Below are positions 17,052 to 26,103 of a stretch of 64,000 nucleotides of DNA, piece after piece. Under the pieces are notes generated by a model, which was given only the letters and a program-made list of their open reading frames with translations, was not told the origin of the DNA and did not search any database. A program made the translations under genes and the position numbers. Source of the stretch: Streptomyces sp. PTY087I2 (GTDB lineage: Bacteria; Actinomycetota; Actinomycetes; Streptomycetales; Streptomycetaceae). Each line of letters starts with the position of its first letter. Positions within the stretch are counted from its first letter, which is position 1. The stretch covers positions 186,001 to 250,000 of the forward strand of contig NZ_LZRD01000006.1 in assembly GCF_001687325.1 (NCBI RefSeq), given 5' to 3'.

Positions 17052-18769
17052 GCCGCAGGGGACGATCCGCGTCGCTGCCGCCGGCCGACCACTCGGCTCC
17101 GGCAGTCATGGACCCGCTCGACGGCCGGGTCGTGCACCACCGCGACCGTGACGGCCACGTGAGGAAGTTCGACTTCGCTACGCTGCCGGTCGCCGAACCC
17201 ATGCAGCGTTCCCTGGCCGTGCTGTTCGCGGATGTCACCAAGGGCTGGACCTCGCACGAAACGTCCAAGGGAGCGTTCAAGAACATCAGGACGTTCACCA
17301 AGTACTTGTCCGAATGCGTGAAACCTCCGCAGGACCTGGATGACTTGACTGCGGCGCTGGTGAACGGCTGGTGGCTGCAGCAGAAGGATCGCCAGGGCAG
17401 CCGGGACGCGTTCCGGCAGGTGCGGAGCCTGCTGATCGAGGATGCGCGGCTTCAGCAGGGCCCGGTCGCGGAAGCGCTGACCCGCCGCGTTCCGCTGCTT
17501 CCCCGCGACCAGGAATCGTATGAGTCAGCCGAACTCGGACAGATCAAGCTGACGGCCCTGCGGATCTTCCGCTCTGCCCGGTTGCGCATCGAGGAGAACG
17601 CCGCACATCTGCACCAGTGGCACGAGGGCGCATTCTCGCCCACCAGCCCGGATGGACTGCTCGGCGAAGCCCTGGACATCATCGCGCGCACGGCAGACGT
17701 TCCCCGCTACGTCACCATCGGGCAGGTACAGCGCCGGTATCGGCGGGCGCTGGGAGGCAACAACGCCGAGGCTTTGTGGAAGCGGCTGTTTCTGGACCGG
17801 ATGGAAGCTGTCTCGCTCGGAGTGCTGCTGATGGCCGAGTTCGGCTGGAACCTGAGCGTGATCAACGTGATGCCCACGCCCACGGCGGCTCCGGACTTCG
17901 GCGGGGACGGACATCCCACCTACAACATCAAAGTCTGGAAGCACAAGGGCAATCGGTTCGAGAGCGAGAACGTCACCGACACCGGCGCGGGCTCTCCCGG
18001 CAGACTGATCACCGAAGCCCTGGAGGCAACCCGGTTCGCCCGGGCCTTGGCCAACGGCCTGGAGCCGGACATCGATCGCTTCATCGGCTGGCGTCCCTTG
18101 CAACGCAGGGATAGCACCGACAAGGCGCGACGGGTCACCGTCGGCCCGATCCGGCTCGGCCTGGACGGCTCCGACGCGGCGTTCTGGGGAAAGAAGACCG
18201 GAACAGGCTCGCCGTTCCAGCGGGGACGGCGAACAGTGGTGGTGGAGCGCGGAGAGCCGTCCCAGCACAGTCAGGACACGCATGAACGCCGGTACGTGCT
18301 GCCGGACAAGCGAGTTCAGCGGGAAGCAGCACCAGTTGTCGCCGCCGGTGCAGCTGCCGCCGTCCGCACCGCCCGACGCCAGGTGAAGCTTCGCGCCCGA
18401 TTGGTCGACCAGCGGGTCGCCGAGCACGGTGAGACCGCCACCGCGGACTGCTCCGGAACCGAAGGCGGTCTGGCGCCGTTGCCGGACGGCGGCTGCGGGG
18501 CCTCGTTCCTGCTCTGCCTGGCCTGCGAGAACGCCCGCGTCCACGCAGATCACCATCCTCGTCTGGTGCTGCTGCACCAGGCTCTGGCCAACGCCCGCAG
18601 CGTGCTGCCGACGCCCGCTTGGGAACGGCGGTGGGGCGACGCCCACGCTCGGCTGGAAGACCTGCAACGGAAGGTCGGCCCAGGCGCCTGGCAACTGGCC
18701 CGCGCGAGGATCACCGACCTCGACCGCACCATCGTCGACAATCTGTTGAACGGATACCTCAACCCGTGA
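17048..18769 (+). CDS. Second recombinase-operon protein, divergent integrase-like, 573 aa
   Basis: ATG at 17048 overlaps the upstream stop (ATGA) and its own stop overlaps the next start (GTGA), so the four genes are translated as a chain. The protein is large and helical. A segment resembling box I of tyrosine recombinases (LLMAEFGWNLSVINVMPTPT) has Asn where the catalytic Arg is expected. HSQDTHERRYVLPDKR near residue 410 resembles a His...Tyr motif. The C-terminal part holds a Cys-containing segment, CSGTEGGLAPLPDGGCGA then LLCLACENARVH, perhaps a zinc site. This suggests an accessory, possibly non-catalytic, recombinase subunit for DNA binding or synapsis. I cannot assign it more precisely. 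Confidence 0.7.
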   Translation: MSRRGRSASLPPADHSAPAVMDPLDGRVVHHRDRDGHVRKFDFATLPVAEPMQRSLAVLFADVTKGWTSHETSKGAFKNIRTFTKYLSECVKPPQDLDDLTAALVNGWWLQQKDRQGSRDAFRQVRSLLIEDARLQQGPVAEALTRRVPLLPRDQESYESAELGQIKLTALRIFRSARLRIEENAAHLHQWHEGAFSPTSPDGLLGEALDIIARTADVPRYVTIGQVQRRYRRALGGNNAEALWKRLFLDRMEAVSLGVLLMAEFGWNLSVINVMPTPTAAPDFGGDGHPTYNIKVWKHKGNRFESENVTDTGAGSPGRLITEALEATRFARALANGLEPDIDRFIGWRPLQRRDSTDKARRVTVGPIRLGLDGSDAAFWGKKTGTGSPFQRGRRTVVVERGEPSQHSQDTHERRYVLPDKRVQREAAPVVAAGAAAAVRTARRQVKLRARLVDQRVAEHGETATADCSGTEGGLAPLPDGGCGASFLLCLACENARVHADHHPRLVLLHQALANARSVLPTPAWERRWGDAHARLEDLQRKVGPGAWQLARARITDLDRTIVDNLLNGYLNP

Positions 18770-20994
18770 CCGCTCCTCTTGAAGCCGACCCCTATCTGCT
18801 GCCACTGCCCTCAGCGGCCACCCCGGTCTTTCCCGAGCACCTGGTCGTCGCTCGCCACGCTCACCTCAACAGCCGCTATGGTGACGCGATCTGGCCACTC
18901 GCGCCCATCATCGACGACCCCAGCATGGAACACGGCCGCCTCGCCTGGGCCTCCTGCCCCGACGGCTTCCGCGAGGAGCTCAGGCTGATCACCTGGACGT
19001 TCTTCAACGGCGAACTCCGCAACACCTTCGTACGCGACCGGGGCAGTCGGCTGCGGACCCGCCTCGCGCCCGGGACCGCCCGGAATACGGTCTACCAGTG
19101 GTGGGGGATGGCCGACTGGCTGCACAGCCAAGGCCACACCAGCTTCACGGGTTGCGACCGCGGCACGTTCAGCCTTTATGCCGCGCATCTTCGCAAAACG
19201 ATCACTACCCGGGGCGCCGTGAGGAAGGCCCTGACCGCGGTGACACGGCTGTGGGCATTCGACCAGCTCAGCGCACGGCCGATCGAGATTCGCCGTCCTC
19301 CATGGGACGAGGAGGGCATGGACGACTACCTTCCTGCCGCCTCGCCACGTGGCCCGGAGAACGCGCGAGAGCCCCTGAGCGAAGAGGTCATGGGCCCGCT
19401 CCTTGTCTGGGCACTGCGTCTGGTGGACGACCTGGCCGACGACATCATCGCCGCCCACAAGGAGACCGTCCGTCTCGACCGGGCGGCCCTCACCCAGCCC
19501 AGCACCCCCGAAGGCCGCGCGTCCCTGCGCAGCTACCTCACCGAGCACCTCGCCGAACGGCGCCCACTGCCCTCGACCCGCCAGAACGGGAAGACCGCTC
19601 TGGCCCGTCAGTACATCGCCGGCGTCACCGGCGCTTCCCTCAAACAGGTCGCACTGGCCTACCGGGACCGCGGACTTGGCGCCCTGGTCACTGCGGATCC
19701 CGGTCCCTGCCCGCTGGACATCCCGGTCACGGGACAGATCGCCGGCCGCCCCTGGCGCTCGCGCATCGACTACACCGAAACCAGCGAACTCCTGAGGCAC
19801 CTGATCACAGCCGTGTTCATCGTCTGCGCATACCTGACCGGCGCCCGCACCCAGGAAGTGCTCGCGATGCGCTCGGGCTGCTGCCCCGATCCCGAAGACG
19901 GGCAAGGACGACACCTCATGCGCATCCAGCCCGACGATGTCGACGAGTCTCTCGACGACGAGGACGAGCTGGACGACGGCCTTGAAGACGAGCCGCATCT
20001 GCTGATCCGCAGCAGGCATTTCAAGACTGCCACCGACCCGGACACCGGCAACTACCTGCCCAGCGGAGCCGAACGGGCCGTCCCCTGGGTCGCCATCGTC
20101 CCCGTCGTCAACGCGATCAGAGTCCTCGAGCGACTCGTCCCCGAGGACGACCTGCTCTTCGGCGCATCCGTCCACAACCGGACCCACCCCAACACACGGA
20201 CGGGCTCGCTGATCGTCGACACCATCCGGACCCGGATCGAGGACTTCGTGACCTGGGCCAACGTGGAAGCCGACGCCCACGACCTCCCAGGAGAAGTGAT
20301 TCCACCCGACCCGCACGGCAAGATCGGACTCGGACGCTTCCGCCGAAGCCTCGCCTGGCACATCGCACGCCGACCAGGAGGACTGGTCGCCCTCGCCATC
20401 CAGTACGGGCACATGCGCACCGTGCTGAACACCGACGAGTCGGGCCGCTACGGCAGCCGCAGCCGTTCCGGCATTCACCAGCTCGTCGACATCGAGACCG
20501 CCCTGGCCACCGCTGACGCCGCCGCCGACCTGGCTGAGCGGTTCGAAGCCGGCGAAGGCATCTCCGGTCCTGCAGCCCGACGCGCCCTCTTCCAGGCCAC
20601 CACCGGCCCCATGTTCCAAGGCGGCCTGGTCAAACGGGACTTCCCCTTGAAGCACTCACTGGCCCGCCGCCACCTGGCCCGGGACGGCAGCGTGCTCTAC
20701 GACAACCCTCAAGCCCTCCTGCTCTGCCTGTTCAGAAGCGACAGAGCCCCCTGCCAGGAGGACGGCCGACTCTCGGAGCCCACGCTTGACCGCTGTGTCC
20801 CGAACTGCGGAAACATTGTCCGAACCGACCGGCAGGCAATCGCGCTCCGCGAGCGGGCCCACCAGTTGGAGATTGAAGCCGACCACGTTCCTGGTCCGCT
20901 GGCAGACCGCGGTCTCGCGGCAGCCCAGCAGTTCCGCGACCAAGCCGACGAACACGACCGTACCCGCTTCAGTATTGAGGACATCACGGCATGA
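18766..20994 (+). CDS. TnpB-like tyrosine recombinase, 742 aa
   Basis: GTG at 18766 overlaps the preceding stop (GTGA); the frame stays open further upstream, but the overlap decides the start. The N-terminal half is an extended core-binding region (TVYQWWGMADWLHSQGHTSF). Catalytic-domain elements are Arg I in AYLTGARTQEVLAMRSGC, LGRFRRSLAWHIARRPG (second Arg), then IQYGHMRTVLNTDESGRYG with the His and likely Tyr nucleophile. An acidic insertion (DDVDESLDDEDELDDG) follows box I. The C-terminus has a possible metal-binding cluster (CLFRSDRAPCQED, DRCVPNCGN). The length and position before a small coiled-coil protein match TnpB of Tn554. It should act with the TnpA-like protein in excision and integration. 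Confidence 0.82.
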   Translation: MTAPLEADPYLLPLPSAATPVFPEHLVVARHAHLNSRYGDAIWPLAPIIDDPSMEHGRLAWASCPDGFREELRLITWTFFNGELRNTFVRDRGSRLRTRLAPGTARNTVYQWWGMADWLHSQGHTSFTGCDRGTFSLYAAHLRKTITTRGAVRKALTAVTRLWAFDQLSARPIEIRRPPWDEEGMDDYLPAASPRGPENAREPLSEEVMGPLLVWALRLVDDLADDIIAAHKETVRLDRAALTQPSTPEGRASLRSYLTEHLAERRPLPSTRQNGKTALARQYIAGVTGASLKQVALAYRDRGLGALVTADPGPCPLDIPVTGQIAGRPWRSRIDYTETSELLRHLITAVFIVCAYLTGARTQEVLAMRSGCCPDPEDGQGRHLMRIQPDDVDESLDDEDELDDGLEDEPHLLIRSRHFKTATDPDTGNYLPSGAERAVPWVAIVPVVNAIRVLERLVPEDDLLFGASVHNRTHPNTRTGSLIVDTIRTRIEDFVTWANVEADAHDLPGEVIPPDPHGKIGLGRFRRSLAWHIARRPGGLVALAIQYGHMRTVLNTDESGRYGSRSRSGIHQLVDIETALATADAAADLAERFEAGEGISGPAARRALFQATTGPMFQGGLVKRDFPLKHSLARRHLARDGSVLYDNPQALLLCLFRSDRAPCQEDGRLSEPTLDRCVPNCGNIVRTDRQAIALRERAHQLEIEADHVPGPLADRGLAAAQQFRDQADEHDRTRFSIEDITA

Positions 20995-21404
20995 GCCCGG
21001 CACCCGACGAACGTGACCGCATTCGCGCCGCCATGGACCGTATCCTCGACGGCACCCCTGAACGCTCCAACGGAGCGCTCACCATCGTCGCCCTCGCTAT
21101 CGAGGCCGATGTTCCCCGCAACGCCCTGACCCAGCGGCACACCGACCTCAAGAACAAGTTCTACGACCGGGTCAGGGACCGGGGCGGAACTCCGGATGCC
21201 GAAGTCCGGCTCCGCAGAAAGATCTCCGACCTCAAGACCACTATGGCCAACAAGAACAAGGAGATCGTCCGGCTTCGCGACGATGTCCAGGGATTCATGG
21301 CGGAGAACACGCGACTGACCCTGGAGAACGAGGAGTTGCGGGACGTGCTCAGCGGGCGCCCGAGCAACGTCACTCCGCTGAGGGCGGGACCACGTAGCCG
21401 GTGA
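20991..21404 (+). CDS. TnpC-like small coiled-coil protein of the recombinase operon, 137 aa
   Basis: Last gene of the chain, ATG at 20991 overlapping the upstream stop by 4 nt. Residues ~1-55 look like a helix-turn-helix (GALTIVALAIEADVPRNALT followed by QRHTDLKNKF). Residues ~65-125 form a leucine-heptad coiled coil (RRKISDLKTTMANKNKEIVR and LTLENEELRDVL). Size, order and coiled coil match TnpC of Tn554, an accessory factor for orientation and efficiency; actinobacterial homologues are usually annotated as DUF6262 proteins (from memory). A strong hairpin follows at 21460. Confidence 0.75.
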   Translation: MSPAPDERDRIRAAMDRILDGTPERSNGALTIVALAIEADVPRNALTQRHTDLKNKFYDRVRDRGGTPDAEVRLRRKISDLKTTMANKNKEIVRLRDDVQGFMAENTRLTLENEELRDVLSGRPSNVTPLRAGPRSR

Positions 21405-21459
21405 TCGGCAGCGCGAGACGCTATCCCGCACTTCGAAGCGACTACAGCCTGGTGTTCGC

Positions 21460-21492
21460 CTACCCGTCCGAGGCAAACCCTCGGACGGGTAG
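21460..21492 (+). terminator. Terminator of the recombinase operon
   Basis: CTACCCGTCCGAGG and its exact complement form a 14-bp stem with loop CAAAC, 55 nt after the TnpC-like stop. There is no T run, as is usual in streptomycetes. It separates the rightward operon from the leftward helD gene. Confidence 0.8.
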
Positions 21493-21645
21493 AGCAGGTC
21501 GCAGACTCCGTCGGTCTCAGTTTGTAGGTGCCCGGTAGTGGGCTCCCTCGTTGGACGACACACACCGGAAGGCAGGACATCAGGCTGAGCAGGGAGGCCA
21601 GGGCTGCACCAGTGCGCCCGCGGCGAACGCGCGGGCGTCGCGTCA

Positions 21646-23727
21646 TCATGCGGGCTGGGCGGTGATGGTGCACAGGCGCTTGGTAGCCCGAGTCAGGGCC
21701 ACGTACAGGTCCCTCTCCCCGCCGGGGCGGGCCGTGATGATCTCCTCGGGGTTCAGGACGACGACCCCGTCGAACTCGAGGCCACGTGCTTCGGACGCGG
21801 GCACGATGCGTGCGTGGTCGGCGATGCCGTGAGCCGTCAACTGGCTCACCCGGGTGTCCGCGCAGATCACTCCCAGGAGCTCGTCCGGCTGCGCGGTGCT
21901 TTGGGCGCGCAGTTCCTCCACGACGGCGGTGACCAACCTGTCCCCATGTGTGGTCACGATGCGCGGGCTCTCACCGCTGCGCAGTGACCGTGTGGGCCGC
22001 TGGTCCGGAGCGATCCGCGCGAGCAGGTCTCGGACGCTCTCCAGGATCTCCTGCGTGGTCCGGTAACTTACCGTCAGGTCGTGCAGCCTGAACCGCGTCC
22101 CGACATGCGGGCTCAGGGCTTGCTTCCAGTCGCGTGCCGTCGTGGCCGGGCCCGACTGGGCGAAGTCACCCACCAGCGTCATCGCCCTCGTCGGGCAGCG
22201 GCGGACGATCATCCGCCACTGCATAGCGGTCAGTTCCTGCGCCTCGTCGACGACGACGTGCCCGTACGTCCGCTCGGGCGGACCGTCGACCAGGCTCGCC
22301 GCCTCGTCCAGCAACGGCACGTCCGCATCGGTCCACGGGGCGTCCGGGGCGCGCAGGAGAAGGGACCGCTCCTGCGGGGTCAGGGTCGGCAGGCGCTCGG
22401 CCAGGGCGTCGGCATCCGTCAGCAGTGCCTTCACGAGGTCGCCGGGTACCAGTCTCGGCCACAGCGCCTCGACCGCCCGGTCGACACCGGCGTCGTCGAG
22501 GAGATCGGCCCCGATGGCGTCCAGGTCCAGCTCGTGGACCGGACCCGGTTCGGCGGCGCCCTCGGCACGGCGCTGGGCGACCCCCGTGAACCGGTCGAGG
22601 TTCAGGCCCGTCATCTGCTCGGCATCGGCGTCGATCTGTTCCAGGAGGTCGCCCATGTCCCGTTGCATCGCCGTGGTGACGGCGTCGACCAGGAGTTCCT
22701 TGAACGCCTGGCGCGCGGGGTTGTGGCCGGATGTGGCCGCCACGGCGGCGGCGCGTGCAGTGGCGACCTCGTTCTCGGACAGGTGGACCAGTTCCTGCCC
22801 GACCCGGACGGTGAAGTCACCGGCGGGGGCCTGATGGTCTCGCAGCAGGCCGGCCAAGGCGTCGGCGAGGTCCAGGCCGCCCTTGAGGCGCGCCGTGTCG
22901 AACTGCTCGACCGCGTCCGGGGACACTCCGGCCAGTTCCTGACAGGTCGTCAGATCGACGTCGTTCTCCCCGAGCGAGGGAAGGACCTGGGAGATGTAGT
23001 CGAGGAAACGGGCGTTGGGGCCCACCACGAGGACGCCTTCCTCCGCGGCGCGCGGGAACGCGTACAGGACGTAGGCCGCCCGGTGCAGGGCGACCACCGT
23101 CTTGCCCGTGCCGGGCCCGCCCTGCACCACGGTCACCCCGCGGTGGGCGGAGCGGACGATCTCGTCCTGCTCAGCCTGCAGCGTCGCGACGGCCGAGTGC
23201 ATCCTGCCCGTACGCCGTGCTGACAGAGCCTCGGTCAACGGGCCGTCCCCCACGACGTCTTCGTCGGTCGGGGCGGTCCCGTCGAGCAGTTCGTCGCTCA
23301 CCGAGACGACCGTGCGCTCCTCGATGCGCAGGTGCCGGCGCCGCCGCAGATTCATCTGGTGGACCGGTGTCGCCTCGTAGAAGGGTCGCGCCGCGTTCGC
23401 GCGCCAGTCCACGAGCAGCGGCAGTTCGTCCTCCTCCGTGTGCAGTCCGATCCGCCCGATGCGCAGGGCCGTGCCGTCCGTCCAGTCGATGCGCCCGAAG
23501 ACCAGCCCCTTCTCGGCGCCTTCCAGCCGGCTGATCTCCTTGGTTAGACGGTCGGCGGCGAGGTCTCTTTCGTACGCCTCGCCGGCGCCGTCCGCCGGAG
23601 CCTTCAGCACATTCGCCCGGTTCGCTCGTACCTCGGAAAGCCGCTCGGTGAGCAGCTCATACAATGAGGACACATAACGTTGCTCCGATTCAATCGCACG
23701 CACGGCAGAATCATTTATTTTTGACAA
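21646..23727 (-). CDS. helD: HelD/HelR-type RNA polymerase recycling ATPase (693 aa), cargo of the element
   Basis: SF1-like ATPase that inserts arms into RNA polymerase and frees stalled enzyme; streptomycete HelR members also displace rifamycins. Residues 1-75 are the N-terminal coiled coil (SSLYELLTERLSEVRANRAN). The HelD block FGRIDWTDGTALRIGRIGLH then LPLLVDWRANAARPFYEAT follows. Walker A GGPGTGKT lies at 203-210, followed by FPRAAEEGVLVVGPNARFLD; VVVDEAQELTAMQWRM and YVALTRATKRL complete the motor. I chose TTG at 23727 because AAGGAG lies 7 nt before it. It is transcribed opposite to the recombinases, apparently from its own promoter near the element's right end. The first codons are A/T-rich (TCAAAAATAAATGATTCT), unlike the surroundings. 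Rifamycin tolerance is an inference from the family. Confidence 0.88.
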   Translation of the reverse strand: MSKINDSAVRAIESEQRYVSSLYELLTERLSEVRANRANVLKAPADGAGEAYERDLAADRLTKEISRLEGAEKGLVFGRIDWTDGTALRIGRIGLHTEEDELPLLVDWRANAARPFYEATPVHQMNLRRRRHLRIEERTVVSVSDELLDGTAPTDEDVVGDGPLTEALSARRTGRMHSAVATLQAEQDEIVRSAHRGVTVVQGGPGTGKTVVALHRAAYVLYAFPRAAEEGVLVVGPNARFLDYISQVLPSLGENDVDLTTCQELAGVSPDAVEQFDTARLKGGLDLADALAGLLRDHQAPAGDFTVRVGQELVHLSENEVATARAAAVAATSGHNPARQAFKELLVDAVTTAMQRDMGDLLEQIDADAEQMTGLNLDRFTGVAQRRAEGAAEPGPVHELDLDAIGADLLDDAGVDRAVEALWPRLVPGDLVKALLTDADALAERLPTLTPQERSLLLRAPDAPWTDADVPLLDEAASLVDGPPERTYGHVVVDEAQELTAMQWRMIVRRCPTRAMTLVGDFAQSGPATTARDWKQALSPHVGTRFRLHDLTVSYRTTQEILESVRDLLARIAPDQRPTRSLRSGESPRIVTTHGDRLVTAVVEELRAQSTAQPDELLGVICADTRVSQLTAHGIADHARIVPASEARGLEFDGVVVLNPEEIITARPGGERDLYVALTRATKRLCTITAQPA

Positions 23728-23778
23728 CGAGAGGCTCCTTCGATTCGAGCCGCACCATACGGCCAAAGTTCCCTAAAG

Positions 23779-23794
23779 GTAAGTCTTGACTTAC
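23779..23794. promoter_or_regulatory. Inverted repeat GTAAGTC-TT-GACTTAC upstream of helD
   Basis: Perfect 7-bp arms with a 2-bp centre lie 52 bp upstream of the helD start in an A/T-rich stretch. The position suits an operator or part of the promoter. It does not match the rifamycin-associated element I know (GGGGCTTGC-type). Confidence 0.45.
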
Positions 23795-23869
23795 TTGTTG
23801 TGTCTATGCCCTTACGGCTGACCGCACTTCGTGTCATGCATTCCGTCGTTTCCTGGAATGTCGGTGATG

Positions 23870-23889
23870 CTGTCCCGTGCACGGGACAG
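23870..23889. promoter_or_regulatory. Perfect 20-bp palindrome in the helD leader region
   Basis: CTGTCCCGTGCACGGGACAG reads the same on both strands. It lies about 140 bp upstream of helD. A looser repeat, CATTCC...GGAATG, sits just before it at 23839-23860. Candidate regulator or recombinase accessory site; the 23,728-24,055 stretch has no convincing gene. Confidence 0.45.
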
Positions 23890-24055
23890 GTAGTGAATCC
23901 ACGGGAAAGGTTCGTGGTCGCGTCACAGGCCGGGACGGGGCTGGCCTGCATTCCAAATGCGGACACCGGAGGCCGCCGTGATCCGGTTGTGCGAAGCGGC
24001 GAGTTGGGTGGTGTTCCCGCCGCTGTGTGCGGCCCAGATGCCAGACCTCAACGAC

Positions 24056-24079
24056 TCAACATGCTGACTTGACAGGGAA
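24056..24079 (-). repeat. Right terminal inverted repeat of the element (24 bp)
   Basis: Read on the minus strand it is TTCCCTGTCAAGTCAGCATG followed by TTGA, matching the left end. Its last three bases form the TGA that now ends the N-terminal helicase fragment. Confidence 0.8.
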
Positions 24080-24085
24080 GATGAG
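24080..24085. other. Right core/attachment hexamer (gatgag; CTCATC in the gene sense)
   Basis: These bases encode the Leu-Ile that follows GKT-Ile-Thr in the N-terminal helicase half, directly adjoining the right inverted repeat. They pair with the left core TTGATC at 15458-15463. Confidence 0.65.
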
Positions 24086-25843
24086 CGTGATCGTCTTGCC
24101 GAGGCCCATGTCGTCGGCGAGACAGCCGCCGAGACCCAGCGAGGTCATGGTGTTCAGCCAGTTCAGCCCGCGCACCTGGTAGTCGCGCAGCGTCGCGGCG
24201 AGCGCCTCGGGCTGCCCGATCGACTGCTGGGCGGCGGATTCCGGATCGGCCAACCGGTCCCGCAACCGCTGGAGCCAGCCGGTCGCCGCCACCTCGACAC
24301 GCCGGCCGCCCATCTCGGTCGAACCGGTCAGCACCGCGCTCAACGCGTCGATGGGGGTGACCTTGCGGTCCTGGGTCTCCCGGGCCCGGCGTGCCTCCTC
24401 GGGGTCGATGAGTACCCATTGGTCACGCAGCCGCACGATGGGCCTGGACGACTCGGCGAGCCGGTCCACCTCCTCGCGGGTCAGCTTCTGGTCGCCCAGG
24501 GCGAACCGCCAGTCGAACGAGAGCAGCGCGTCGGCGGAGAGGAACGAGGGTGCGTCCGCGGCTGTACGTCCCCGAGACTCGGCCCCCTCCCCGTCGCCCT
24601 TCCGGTCACTGAAGTCCCGGCCCGTGGCGTCCTGGCCCGTGGCGTCCCGGTCTGAGGCGTCCCGGTCGTCCGGGCCGATCACGGCGCGCGCCGTGAGCTT
24701 TCTGGCCAGTTCCTTGGGCCAGTGCACCTGCACACCGGCGGCCGCCAGGGCACGCGAGGCGGACCCCAGCAGCTCGGCGATCTCCTCGTCGGCCGGTTCC
24801 ACCGCGTCCGGCACCGCGGCGGAGAGCAACGGCGCCAGCGGGGGCCAGGCGCGGGCGGCCCGCCGCAGGGTGAGGAGAGCGTCCATCCGGGCCCGCGGCC
24901 CGAACGCGGCAGCGGTCCGCGAGCCGCCCGTCCACAGCTCGGCCGCATCGGCGACGAGGGAGGGATCGCTGACGCTGTGGATCTGAAGCACGGCACGGAA
25001 CGAGGGCGTGCCCACGTCCGTACCGGATCCGGAGCGCCCCGGTTCCGTACCGGATCCCGAGCGTCCCGCGCCCGGGGCGGTCTCGTGGTCCGCTTCCACT
25101 TCCGCTTCCGCGCCGCTCTGCCGCGCCGCGAGGCCCGACACCTCGATACGCAACGAGAGCCGTACGCCCGCGTCGTGACCGGCCGCCACATCGGCCGCCC
25201 AGGCCCGCCCCTCGGGCAGATGCTGGGGCTGCTGTGCGGAGAACGCGGGACCGGCGGCGGCGAACCCCGCGGCCGGGGTCCGGGGCATCGTGTCGGCCAC
25301 GGCGTCGAGGAACGCACGCAGCAGGCGCTCCGGTTCGGGCAGCAACGGTTCACCACTGCCATCGGAGCCGCCTGATGTGGCGTCCGGGACCGGAGTCGCG
25401 TGCGCGGTCGGCGGCATCGACGCCGCCAGCCCCCGGACCCGTTCGAGGTCCTCCGCGTGCAGCGGTCCGATCCGCCAGGCGTCGTGGTCGGCGGGGCTCA
25501 GCCCGGGCAGCAGCAGGCCGCGGGCGACGAACTGGAGGGCGAGGAGCGCCCCCGCGCCCCAGAAGGCGATGGCGGGGGAGGCCTGCGCGTCGGCGCGTGC
25601 CCGGGTCAGGACCGGCAGAGCGTCCCGCACGGGGAGGAACAGCGCCGAAACCGTACGGGGCCGCAGGTCGGCATCGACCACGGTCAGCTCCGACACGATC
25701 CCGGCACTGGCGCAGGGGGTGTTACCGTCCGGGTCCCAGAACGCGATCATGCTGGTACGGGCCGGATCCGCGGGGACGAAGACCGCGGAACAGCGGGACA
25801 GTTCGGCGATCTCGGAGGGCTTTGCCGCAGGGTGCCTGTGCAC
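24080..25843 (-). pseudogene. SNF2-family helicase (helZ type), N-terminal part cut off by a mobile element
   Basis: About 588 residues of the N-terminal region of a bacterial SNF2 protein. It ends [20 protein letters not shown] then [15 protein letters not shown], i.e. motif I with Walker A intact. It runs six residues into the element (FPVKSA plus Cys) and stops at TGA 24056-24058. The remaining helicase motifs are at 14164-15463. The middle contains an acidic repetitive linker ([18 protein letters not shown]). I took GTG at 25843 as start ([15 protein letters not shown]) with GAGGAA upstream, but the frame is open to 26008, so the start is uncertain. The fragment might still fold, but it lacks motifs II-VI and cannot be a working helicase. 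Confidence 0.88.
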
Positions 25844-26103
25844 AGGAATGGCTGATTCCTCAAACTTGACTAGTGGGCGGAGTCGCCGAGGGTACTCCAC
25901 TTCACTCAGCGGCGGGCCGCTTGTTTGTGTGGCGTACGTCACTATTCCTGGTGGCCGGGTCTCGATGGTGCAGCCAGCCCCACCACCGGACTCGGGGGTC
26001 TGCCCCAAGAGGATCGGGGTGGTGGCTCCATGGCTCCGGTGGGCCCTCGATCCGTACGTTCGATGAGGTCAGCGCCGTAGAGGTTCCAGAGACCGGAGAC
26101 GTC

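Larger units (their letters stand above)
15464..24079. mobile_element. Tn554-like site-specific element (8616 bp) inserted in the SNF2 helicase gene, carrying a helD gene
   Basis: The boundaries come from three agreeing signals. The two halves of one SNF2 gene flank the segment. Both ends start TTCCCT and form a 24-bp imperfect inverted repeat with 18 matches. The flanking hexamers encode the same Leu-Ile pair. Rightward genes inside are a TnpA-like tyrosine recombinase, a divergent middle protein, a TnpB-like tyrosine recombinase and a TnpC-like coiled-coil protein, all joined by 4-nt overlaps. Leftward at the far end is one cargo gene, an RNA-polymerase-recycling HelD ATPase. Tn554 of staphylococci uses TnpA/B/C and inserts site-specifically in radC; here the target is the motif I region of a helicase gene. 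No replication or conjugation genes are present. Confidence 0.9.

Noticed and set aside
23728..24055. Rifamycin-associated element (RAE) upstream of helD
   Set aside because: I looked for the GGGGCTTGC inverted repeat and did not find it; only other palindromes are present.
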